Of a DNA stretch of 64,000 bases, positions 53,992 to 60,661 are shown piece by piece; the stretch's first letter is position 1, and each line of letters starts with the position of its first letter. The notes beneath the pieces were generated by a model. That model was not told where the DNA came from, did not search any database, and saw nothing but the letters and a program-made list of their open reading frames with translations. This DNA is from Cytobacillus firmus. GTDB taxonomy: Bacteria > Bacillota > Bacilli > Bacillales > Cytobacillaceae. The stretch covers positions 2,801,501-2,865,500 of the forward strand of contig NZ_CP086235.1 of the NCBI RefSeq assembly GCF_023612095.1, written 5' to 3'. A program made the translations under genes and the position numbers.

Positions 53992-54483
53992 TTACTGTCT
54001 GCGAGCTCTTGTGGGGATATTAAAGTTTTTTACAATAATATCAGTAACTAACTTAACTGAAACAAATGAACCAATACACATAGGAAAAAAGAATATAAAC
54101 CAAATACCCACTCCAACAGCTGAAAGATATTTATTCGGAGATGGAGGCAAAAAGTTAATAATGATTGAAATAACAACCACTATTAAACCGTAATTTATCT
54201 GATTCCTTAGACTTATGTATAACTTTTTTTGAAATGAAGGAAATATTTCTCTTAATCGAATAAAGGCAGGGCTTTCCTGTAAAGTAATAATTAATGTTAG
54301 AAAAACACCGTTTACACCAATTACGATTGAAGCGAATGTTACTATATTCCCAGTGACAGACCGAATGTTTACAATAAAACCTTGTTGATATAAATATCCA
54401 ACCAAAACACCTGCTATAACCGAAAGGTAGATATTGTATTTTTCCCACACTTTTTCAAAATGGTCATATAAATTTAACTCCAT
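53992..54483 (-). CDS. Four-helix membrane protein, partner of the 339-aa protein
   Basis: A 163-residue protein with four hydrophobic segments: YLSVIAGVLVGYLYQQGFIV, NIVTFASIVIGVNGVFLTLI, YGLIVVVISIIINFLPP and VGVGIWFIFFFPMCIGS. A charged loop between segments 2 and 3 (SFQKKLYISLRNQ) is cytosolic. ATG 54483 is preferred because GGAG lies eight bases upstream; the GTG at 54492 would overlap the upstream stop as GTGA. It is cotranscribed and probably cotranslated with the upstream gene. I recognise no family. The layout recalls two-gene defence systems with a membrane component, such as Kiwa, but no sequence match can be claimed. Confidence 0.65.
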   Translation of the reverse strand: MELNLYDHFEKVWEKYNIYLSVIAGVLVGYLYQQGFIVNIRSVTGNIVTFASIVIGVNGVFLTLIITLQESPAFIRLREIFPSFQKKLYISLRNQINYGLIVVVISIIINFLPPSPNKYLSAVGVGIWFIFFFPMCIGSFVSVKLVTDIIVKNFNIPTRARRQ

Positions 54484-54488
54484 TACAA

Positions 54489-55508
54489 TCACTCCGGTCC
54501 GATTGGCATTAATACCCTCCGTATATCTGGTCTCCTTTGATCATATGCTGTTTCTAAAAAAGTATTACAAAGATACTCATGAGCAACAGTTGTTCTTGGT
54601 GCAATTTCAATTGTGATTCTATCAGTCATTCTTGGTTCCAATAAATTTATCGTCTCAATTTCTGCTTCTTCATTTTCCAAAGCGGTAAGCTCAATTTGAG
54701 GCCTATGTTCTTCGGGAAGTTCAGTGTAGACTTCTATCAATTCTCTTATCCTAAGATCATTTAATGAGGCCGTTCTTTCTGCTCTTCCTAAAGAGATTGT
54801 TAAGTCTATATTCACTCCAGCTACTTCGTTTAATAGCCTTCTAGCATCACCTAACATACTTTGTTCTCCAAGCTCTGCATCTAGCATTACGTTTGAACCC
54901 TTAATACGAACTTTTTTGTAATAGTCAGCCCTTATTACTCTTTGAATTTTTGATCTATCTATAATAGGAGCTAGTCTTACTACCAAAGGTATTTCATCTG
55001 CTCTTCCGGTATCGTCCAAATATCTGAACCTTAATTGGGTCAATACGTTTTCAGTTTGTCTAACCGACAATCCATATAAGTTAGATTGTAGAGCCACTGA
55101 ATTATATACATTATCATAAATTACTGAAACGAACTCACCGATAAACTCATCTTGTTCTAATAATATCTCTTCTTTTATTTCTCCAAACCTTTTCTTTGAA
55201 GGAATATTTTTATCCCTAAGTTTTGATAATTGAAAGCTATATAGATTTCTTCTATCATCATACAGGTATGAATCAGTTTCAATTTCAGCGTATTCATCCC
55301 CCATTTCAACATTCGTATCAAAAGTATCTCGATGTGTCATTAAATAATCTAGAAAAGGAGCCATGTTCCAAACATCAGCAACATCTTGTTCATCTTCATC
55401 ATTAAATCGAATATCTTGATAACCCTCTACTAATTCTTCCCTTAATGCTATTGGTGCAGGTACTAATTGAACCTCGAAATAATTAAATCTTACATATTTT
55501 CTAGCCAT
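54489..55508 (-). CDS. Unknown 339-aa cytosolic protein, candidate defence component
   Basis: A 339-residue soluble protein that starts MARKYVRFNYFEVQLVPAPI and contains an acidic segment (RFNDEDEQDVADVW). The C-terminal half alternates strands and helices (RTASLNDLRIRELIEVYTEL, then VRVIRADYYKKVRIKGSNVM upstream). From memory it resembles DUF6731-type proteins, but this is unverified. There is no nuclease, helicase or ATPase motif. GGGGGA lies nine bases before the ATG. It heads a two-gene operon with a membrane protein, next to a type I R-M system in a tRNA-associated island. The gene is convincing; the function is unknown. Confidence 0.65.
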   Translation of the reverse strand: MARKYVRFNYFEVQLVPAPIALREELVEGYQDIRFNDEDEQDVADVWNMAPFLDYLMTHRDTFDTNVEMGDEYAEIETDSYLYDDRRNLYSFQLSKLRDKNIPSKKRFGEIKEEILLEQDEFIGEFVSVIYDNVYNSVALQSNLYGLSVRQTENVLTQLRFRYLDDTGRADEIPLVVRLAPIIDRSKIQRVIRADYYKKVRIKGSNVMLDAELGEQSMLGDARRLLNEVAGVNIDLTISLGRAERTASLNDLRIRELIEVYTELPEEHRPQIELTALENEEAEIETINLLEPRMTDRITIEIAPRTTVAHEYLCNTFLETAYDQRRPDIRRVLMPIGPE

Positions 55509-55667
55509 GAAATTATCCCCCTAGTAAATAATTGAAAAAATATCCTTTTTTTATTATAATACCAAAATCTCTAACAAATTTAAGAAAAAAAGGTGAAATT
55601 AGTTAATATTGAAGGTTATAAAATCGCTCCTATATGATAGAAGAAACACGGAAAAGGAGTGATAAAG

Positions 55668-55865
55668 TTGGCAAGAAGGAAATATACAAAACAACAGTGG
55701 ACCACCTGCAAATTCGTAGGCAAAGGGGAAGAAGATTTAATTGACATTGTAAAGAGGCAATTTGTTAGGTACGTAAATGAACAGTACGGCTACCCGGTAA
55801 TCGGCTTGAAAGATGACATAATAAAAGAACATTTTAGGGAAGGCTATAGGAAAGCGAAAAAATAA
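55668..55865 (+). CDS. Small basic protein, 65 aa, island-type
   Basis: A 65-residue lysine- and arginine-rich protein, LARRKYTKQQWTTCKFVGKG and onward, ending EHFREGYRKAKK. TTG 55668 is chosen because AAAGGAG lies eight bases upstream; the in-frame GTG at 55659 abuts that site. Small proteins of this kind are frequent in Bacillus phages and mobile elements. It is the only plus-strand gene in this part of the island and is divergent from the 339-aa gene. Function unknown. Confidence 0.5.
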   Translation: MARRKYTKQQWTTCKFVGKGEEDLIDIVKRQFVRYVNEQYGYPVIGLKDDIIKEHFREGYRKAKK

Positions 55866-55936
55866 CCAAAAAAGACCCAATCGATTTACGATCAGGCCTT
55901 TTAAGGAGAAACCACGCTGTGGGTATTTGTTTTTTT

Positions 55937-56056
55937 AAGTGTCTGTTTCCGCAAACACTATTTATATTAATCAAGTACGGGAGTTCTGTAGACACTTCAC
56001 GTTTGAAAGGGGGCTTCCACCTGCCTTTCTAAAGTAGATTTTTTGGTGAACTCCCG
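55937..56056. ncRNA. Possible structured RNA with pseudoknot pairing
   Basis: Two perfect pairings cross each other. AAGTGTCT (55937-55944) pairs with AGACACTT (55990-55997), and CGGGAGTTC (55978-55986) pairs with GAACTCCCG (56048-56056). An inner stem GAAAGG/CCTTTC (56005-56029) is nested in the second. Crossing stems of 8 and 9 bp in 120 bases suggest a folded RNA rather than a simple terminator. The strand is undetermined and no known family is recognised. Confidence 0.35.
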
Positions 56057-56064
56057 GTCCTGAA

Positions 56065-56652
56065 TTAATCGATGGAATAGGTTTTTAATTCAGGTAATTC
56101 TCTTGTAGCGACCTTGATTCCACTTTTAAGTATCATGTCATGAAATTTTTCAAGCAACTCTGCAAATTTAATTTTAGAAACACCGAAATCAACTTCACGA
56201 CTCGCATAATCTCGATGGATTGTTACTACAGGTTGCAAGATATTAATATTGATTCTCTCTTCACGCTTAACGATATTGATGAACTCATTGATAACGGAGA
56301 GTTCTTTTTCTTTAATCTCACCACCATGTAAATTCAAGTCATATAGGCTTATCTTACTTCCGTAACCTTCAACTTTTACTCCATGTGATTCAATCTCTTC
56401 AATGACTTTCTGTCTTCGAAACCGATCTCTTGCGATTCTCTTGAGATCATTGATTTTCAAGTTAGCTTCCTGTAGGAAATAACCTAACTTTCTATTTAAA
56501 TCGTAGTCAAGATCAAGCGTTCCCCATTTTCCGTTGTAATCAGATTCGTTATTTCTTAACCAATTAACTAAACCTTTTGCTATGTTTTTGTCAGGAATTT
56601 TGTGCCCGTGCTTATAATTCCATTCCAGTAATTCGTTGTATATTTTATTCAT
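56065..56652 (-). CDS. Hypothetical island protein, 195 aa
   Basis: A 195-residue, mixed alpha/beta soluble protein without a recognised motif. The N-terminal part (MNKIYNELLEWNYKHGHKIP) and a basic helix (LKRIARDRFRRQKVIEEIES) stand out. AAAGGAG lies nine bases before the ATG. It is third in a minus-strand run with the genes starting at 57358 and 57065. Mobile-element origin is likely from its setting; function unknown. Confidence 0.55.
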   Translation of the reverse strand: MNKIYNELLEWNYKHGHKIPDKNIAKGLVNWLRNNESDYNGKWGTLDLDYDLNRKLGYFLQEANLKINDLKRIARDRFRRQKVIEEIESHGVKVEGYGSKISLYDLNLHGGEIKEKELSVINEFINIVKREERININILQPVVTIHRDYASREVDFGVSKIKFAELLEKFHDMILKSGIKVATRELPELKTYSID

Positions 56653-56684
56653 TTTTCCATTCTCCTTTAAGTTACTTATTTTTA

Positions 56685-57065
56685 TTACAATCCCTTAAGC
56701 CAATCTGTTTCTCTCTTTAAGTCCTCAAATTTCTCCGAAGGACTTTTATAATCGTCACCTAATAACTTCTTCATTTCTTGGCGATGCTTCATTTCTTCTC
56801 GTCTGTTTCTATCCAACTTCCTATCTAATACATCGATACCATCAAGGAATGATTCTGAAATCCGCTTGCCGCCATTTATATCCGGATTAGGCTTTGCTGC
56901 TTTTTCAGTTTCCATTTCTACATCAAGACCATCCAACCAAGCGCCCTCATAACCACGGGTTTTTATTGGAATTTTAGTATCAGATTGAAAGCTTATTCTT
57001 CCATCTCTCTCTGCAAACTTTTTGATATCTGCAAGAGAATATTTCTTACCAAGTTCATATTTCAT
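56685..57065 (-). CDS. Hypothetical island protein, 126 aa
   Basis: A 126-residue, highly charged and largely helical protein. The C-terminal half is coiled-coil-like (LDRKLDRNRREEMKHRQEMK). Its ATG is two bases past the stop of the preceding gene, and its ribosome site is weak, so coupling is likely. Function unknown. Confidence 0.5.
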   Translation of the reverse strand: MKYELGKKYSLADIKKFAERDGRISFQSDTKIPIKTRGYEGAWLDGLDVEMETEKAAKPNPDINGGKRISESFLDGIDVLDRKLDRNRREEMKHRQEMKKLLGDDYKSPSEKFEDLKRETDWLKGL

Positions 57066-57067
57066 GT

Positions 57068-57358
57068 TTACTCGTCCCTTTGTTTATATTTTTTAAATGC
57101 TTTGTCATCAATTATGAAGAAATTTCTATTTTTCGTTTCATCTTTAACAATACTGATACCTCGCTCACGCAACTCATTTAAGAATCTTGCGTGTTTAATA
57201 TAGAAATCAAAGTTCTGATAACTTAAATTGAAAGCCTGTCTTATTTCGCTCGCTTTGGTGTCTTGCCCCTTGATCAATTTATTACCCACAACTATTTTCA
57301 GCACTGTGTCGGCCATCTGCCGCCTTCTTTTATCTGCCGCAACAGAGTTCTTGTTCAT
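57068..57358 (-). CDS. Small helical protein with possible winged helix, 96 aa
   Basis: A 96-residue basic protein; ATG 57358 is chosen behind TAGGTGA. The sequence KASEIRQAFNLSYQNFDFYI followed by KHARFLNELRERGISIVKD and NRNFFIID reads like a winged helix-turn-helix. A regulatory or DNA-binding role is possible. It heads a three-gene run (57358 to 56065) after a hairpin-rich leader. No family is recognised. Confidence 0.5.
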   Translation of the reverse strand: MNKNSVAADKRRRQMADTVLKIVVGNKLIKGQDTKASEIRQAFNLSYQNFDFYIKHARFLNELRERGISIVKDETKNRNFFIIDDKAFKKYKQRDE

Positions 57359-57373
57359 TTTTTCACCTACCAA

Positions 57374-57759
57374 TATTAGATATTTATATGTATCAATTTA
57401 ATTATTTCAAAAAAGGGAGAGGCCTCCACACTGACCTCTTGAGAATATAAGGAGAATTACAAAAATGTTTTGGAAATAATTTTTAATCACTCAACCACAA
57501 AAAGGAGCGGGAAACCAGGTGAACTAAGCCTAATTTCCCTAAAGTTGTAATTGAACAAGCTACAAGGTATAGGAGTTATCCAAAGCTCCCTTACCCTTGT
57601 GTAACCATTAGTATCAAATTGATAACTTTTTTTCTCAAAATGCTTAAATAATGTTTTATAAAAATATTGCTTTCTTAATTTTCCTATGTCTAGGTCGAAC
57701 TTTTTTCCACGACATGATCTTACCTTCGCGCAACAATCTTATAGAATATGTAAGGTCAC
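57374..57759. other. Gene-free stretch with hairpins
   Basis: No gene found. A hairpin AGAGG...CCTCT followed by CCCTTTTTT on the minus strand (about 57410-57445) could terminate or attenuate transcription into the gene starting at 57358. A second stem, CAAGG(G)TA...GGAG/CTCC...TACCCTTG, lies at about 57562-57600. The rest is AT-rich. Confidence 0.4.
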
Positions 57760-57972
57760 TCAATACGTCCGCATAGTTCCGTGCGTTAGTTTGAATGTTA
57801 TTCTCTTGTAACCTTTAAACACCCTGTCAACGTCCTCATATGGCTTATTAGGTATGCTTAAAATAAAGGTATTCCGTTTGCGGTCAACTTCCACATTATC
57901 GATGATGATCCAATCCGTTTCTAATACTAATAAAGCGACTAAAAATATATCTCCCGTTGTAATTTGCTTCAT
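57760..57972 (-). CDS. Small hypothetical protein, 70 aa
   Basis: A 70-residue beta-rich protein (DIFLVALLVLETDWIIIDNV, then RNTFILSIPNKPYEDVDRV). AGGAGG-like GAGGGCG lies upstream of the ATG. It stands alone on the minus strand. No family is recognised; mobile-element setting. Confidence 0.4.
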   Translation of the reverse strand: MKQITTGDIFLVALLVLETDWIIIDNVEVDRKRNTFILSIPNKPYEDVDRVFKGYKRITFKLTHGTMRTY

Positions 57973-58356
57973 TATTTCGCCCTCCTAAACTCTCTGCTAA
58001 TAGAATCTATAAATTTGATTTCCTTTAATCTTGTTTATGATTGTCTTTCCGGTAATGTAGCTTGCTTCAGGCCTTAGCCAAGGATAAAAGGTTGGGGGTG
58101 ACCAGGTTAGTATAGACCCATGTGAATACTTCCACATACCCTGCTATAACTTCAGCACACCATATGTTCTCATGGACCAACTTTGGACTGTCCGATTATA
58201 AGGGAGCCGCCAGCGAGGGTAGGGCTTCTTTCCAGCCTCCTTTGTACGCACTCAATTTTTTGAGAATCTACTTTTGCTTATCATTTTTGGGAAGCAAATT
58301 ATCCCCTTCTGATCATTCCTAAACCTTTTTCCTGAATAAGGCCGGCAGTGATTCAA
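57973..58356. other. Gene-free stretch, GC-richer and structured
   Basis: No gene supported. On the minus strand GGCTGGAAAGAAGCC and CTGGCGGC/GGGAGCCGCCAG can pair. Further along, ATGTG-GAAGTATT-CACAT is nested within CAGG...CCTG. The base composition is higher in GC than the surrounding small genes. It may encode a structured RNA or be a remnant. Confidence 0.3.
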
Positions 58357-58815
58357 CTATTCCTGTTCCTCAAATACCATGAATAATCCATTTTCAAGTA
58401 CCTTGGTTATTCCTTGTTCTTCAGCGTATTTATTCATGACTTCATATGCTTTTTCATTTGAACCATAAGTATTTAGATCAACAAAGGATTCCGGGACGTA
58501 TGCTATTTCTAAATCAACCTTGAAACGTGATAGCGAGTTATGAGCCATTTCAGTAGCTTCATCAATCGTTATATAGCTATTCAATACACAATCGGCCATA
58601 TCGGTTATAAATATATGGACTTTTTCCTCGATTTCAGCGTTTTCGTATTCAGAAAGACCGTATAGTTCCATTACATTTTCGTATTGGGTCATAATGATGT
58701 AATTTCTTCGACACCATAAGGAAGAAAATTGTTTTGGCTCGCCAATCTCACAAATTATTTCTTTCATTGCTACAATCGTTCCAATTAAATTTTCCATCAC
58801 TTTTTTGTTAGTCAT
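58357..58815 (-). CDS. Hypothetical island protein, 152 aa
   Basis: A 152-residue acidic, mainly helical protein, MTNKKVMENLIGTIVAMKEI and onward, ending ITKVLENGLFMVFEEQE. GGAGG lies eight bases before the ATG, inside the end of the upstream small cysteine-containing gene. It has no recognised domain. The two genes form an operon. Confidence 0.5.
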   Translation of the reverse strand: MTNKKVMENLIGTIVAMKEIICEIGEPKQFSSLWCRRNYIIMTQYENVMELYGLSEYENAEIEEKVHIFITDMADCVLNSYITIDEATEMAHNSLSRFKVDLEIAYVPESFVDLNTYGSNEKAYEVMNKYAEEQGITKVLENGLFMVFEEQE

Positions 58816-58818
58816 TTT

Positions 58819-58986
58819 TTATTCCTCCATTTTTTTAATTTGTTGGTTAAAGTTTTCCATTTCAATGACGATTTCCTCAATTTTTTCTATTCCCTTGGGA
58901 TTAGTACAAAGATAAACTTCTTTGCTGCAAACCTCTATCCGTTTGTGTTCATGGGCAAATCTACAATAGATACAATGTTGGATCAT
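58819..58986 (-). CDS. Small cysteine-rich (zinc-binding?) protein, 55 aa
   Basis: A 55-residue protein beginning MIQHCIYCRFAHEHKRIEVC and later YLCTNPKG, then an acidic helix (IEKIEEIVIEMENFNQQIKK). Four cysteines in C-x2-C ... C-x6-C spacing suggest a zinc site. ATG 58986 has GAAGG seven bases upstream. It ends just before the 152-aa gene and carries that gene's ribosome site. Function unknown. Confidence 0.5.
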   Translation of the reverse strand: MIQHCIYCRFAHEHKRIEVCSKEVYLCTNPKGIEKIEEIVIEMENFNQQIKKMEE

Positions 58987-59185
58987 CGGAGTACCTTCTT
59001 CCTGATAGTTGATTAATTGGTGATCGTGGTATATAATTGATAATGGATAAGTATATACATGCTAGAAAATGCCGATTAAATCATTAACCGCATATTTTCT
59101 TCATCTCCCATTTCTCCAATCTGTGTGAGTAGCGTAGCGCTCACTTTTATTTAAATTTAACTTATTCCATCTAACTTATTTAGTA

Positions 59186-59251
59186 TCACTCATCAGTGAT
59201 TAGTCCTTATCACAGATCAGTGAATAGGAGTAAACACAGATTAGTGATTAG
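59186..59251. repeat. Three 11-bp repeats at 24-bp spacing (iteron-like)
   Basis: TCAGTGATTAG (59193), TCAGTGAATAG (59217) and TTAGTGATTAG (59241) start exactly 24 bases apart. Each also holds an internal inverted pair TCAC...GTGA or close to it. Regular spacing on near-integral helical turns suggests cooperative protein binding, such as replication iterons or a multi-site operator. They lie between the 196-aa gene (possible replication protein) and the small cysteine-rich gene. Confidence 0.55.
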
Positions 59252-59259
59252 TGGTTAAA

Positions 59260-59850
59260 TTAAATTTCAAACAAAATAGATTCATCATTTTTTTTATCTT
59301 GAGCTTTATAAAACAGAGGCAGATAATAATCGGTTTCGGCTCCTTGGTAAAGTCTCTTTTTGTATATCATTAATCCTTCATTACATAAGATTTCTTTCAA
59401 GGTTTTCAGTCTGTTTACACTAACTCTTAATGTAGATATAATGTTTTCGTCACCAGGGAATGCCCATTCTTTCAACCTCTTATCTACATTTTTGTTTTCT
59501 CCGTGAAAAGTCCTGGAGTGGAGAAATAATAACAAAGTTATCGCATCTCTTCCGTTGTTAACTCCGTATTTATCAATCATTTTAGGCATTTCTTCATGAA
59601 AGAGATTAGTAGGGATCAGCATATGTGACATCCCATAAACATTATCTTGCTGTCTCTTTCTAACTTCAGCGATTTTTTCAAACCCATCAAACCCTTCTTT
59701 TGGTTTCCTCCAATTTTTCCGACCTTTTTTCTTTTTTTGTTTAACGTATTTCTTGATGTATTTCTCGTCTTTGGTAATCTCATACTTCCAATAATCTAGT
59801 GACATCTGATAAGAATCATAATCAATAACATCATTCTGACTAATTTCCAT
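59260..59850 (-). CDS. Hypothetical protein, 196 aa, possible replication-initiator-like
   Basis: A 196-residue basic protein. The N-terminal third is lysine-rich (KKYVKQKKKKGRKNWRKPKE). The middle (YGMSHMLIPTNLFHEEMPKM, GRDAITLLLFLHSRTFHG) and C-terminus (VSVNRLKTLKEILCNEGLMI, then YLPLFYK) resemble winged-helix domains of plasmid or phage replication initiators such as RepA_N or DnaD-like proteins. The iteron-like repeats directly past its stop support that idea. This is an inference from shape and setting, not a recognised family match. Confidence 0.5.
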   Translation of the reverse strand: MEISQNDVIDYDSYQMSLDYWKYEITKDEKYIKKYVKQKKKKGRKNWRKPKEGFDGFEKIAEVRKRQQDNVYGMSHMLIPTNLFHEEMPKMIDKYGVNNGRDAITLLLFLHSRTFHGENKNVDKRLKEWAFPGDENIISTLRVSVNRLKTLKEILCNEGLMIYKKRLYQGAETDYYLPLFYKAQDKKNDESILFEI

Positions 59851-59870
59851 ATCCGACTATCCCCTTCCGT

Positions 59871-60071
59871 CTAACAGACAGCGTGTTTTCTATTTCTCCA
59901 TGATTGGAGATAGGAGTCTAACTCTTCACTTTTTTCGAAGCATAGGTACGCTTTTTTGGTTATGCTATGAACACCACAATCGATTACTTTGAAATCATTT
60001 GCCACTAAAAACTTTTGAACGTTTGGACTATAACAATAGAACACTTTATTTTTCGCGATTGTACCTTTCAT
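59871..60071 (-). CDS. Small hypothetical protein, 66 aa
   Basis: A 66-residue protein MKGTIAKNKVFYCYSPNVQK and onward, ending LQSWRNRKHAVC. AAAGGGGATGA lies seven bases before the ATG. The pattern YSPNVQKFLVANDFKVIDCG resembles small proteins found in Bacillus phage and plasmid genomes that carry one alpha/beta unit. It lies 20 bases upstream of the 196-aa gene in the same direction, so they may be cotranscribed. Confidence 0.5.
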   Translation of the reverse strand: MKGTIAKNKVFYCYSPNVQKFLVANDFKVIDCGVHSITKKAYLCFEKSEELDSYLQSWRNRKHAVC

Positions 60072-60335
60072 TTTTCAATCATCCCCTTTTACCATATCGT
60101 TTGTATTAATAATTTTCCCCTTATTTGTAACCTCTGATACCGATTAGCAATGTTTTTTTAAGATTTTTGTAGAAAATAGTTTTGATATATTAGCATTAAC
60201 TTTTTTCTTCATTATATGGCCATTATGATCGGGAAAAGGTAACAATCGGGGCCTGAATTAGGAAAAAGAATCATCTGTAGACAGGGCAACATAAGACCTG
60301 GAACCACAACCTTTCCCCTTTGTTGGTTAAGGCAG

Positions 60336-60497
60336 CTAATACTTATCGCAATAGAAATTTACTAAGCGCAGGTAACAATCGATGCATGAGGTTATATAGT
60401 GCATTGACTCTTCACCTCTTCTTGCCTGGACCAACCGTTTTATAATGGAAGTTGATTTCTTGTCGCAATAATCACACCTACATGGTTTTAATAACAC
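60336..60497 (-). CDS. Small zinc-finger-like protein, 53 aa
   Basis: A 53-residue protein, MLLKPCRCDYCDKKSTSIIK ... YITSCIDCYLRL. The C-R-C-x2-C and C-x2-C cysteine pairs suggest a treble-clef or ribbon zinc site. GTG 60497 follows AGGAGG located inside the end of the upstream ribbon-helix-helix gene; the two overlap by 10 bases and are likely coupled. Function unknown. Confidence 0.5.
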   Translation of the reverse strand: MLLKPCRCDYCDKKSTSIIKRLVQARRGEESMHYITSCIDCYLRLVNFYCDKY

Positions 60498-60661
60498 CCC
60501 TTTATCCTCCTTTGGTGATGTTTTAAGAGCAGTTCAACCGCCTGATCGAGCAATTTAGATTTAGGAATGCCTGTATCTTTATGAAGCTGATCCAATTCGC
60601 TTACCAGGTCGTTTCTTAAGGTACTTGAAAAATACTGCCGGTTCTTAAGCTTAGTTTTCAT
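60488..60661 (-). CDS. Ribbon-helix-helix DNA-binding protein, 57 aa
   Basis: A 57-residue protein beginning MKTKLKNRQYFSSTLRNDLV followed by SELDQLHKDTGIPKSKLLDQ. This is a typical ribbon-helix-helix (CopG/Arc-like) domain: a basic strand, helix A, a GIPKS turn and helix B. AGGAGG lies seven bases before the ATG. Such proteins control copy number or replication genes on plasmids and integrative elements. The gene-poor region with repeats lies directly upstream and may hold its operators. Confidence 0.7.
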   Translation of the reverse strand: MKTKLKNRQYFSSTLRNDLVSELDQLHKDTGIPKSKLLDQAVELLLKHHQRRIKGCY

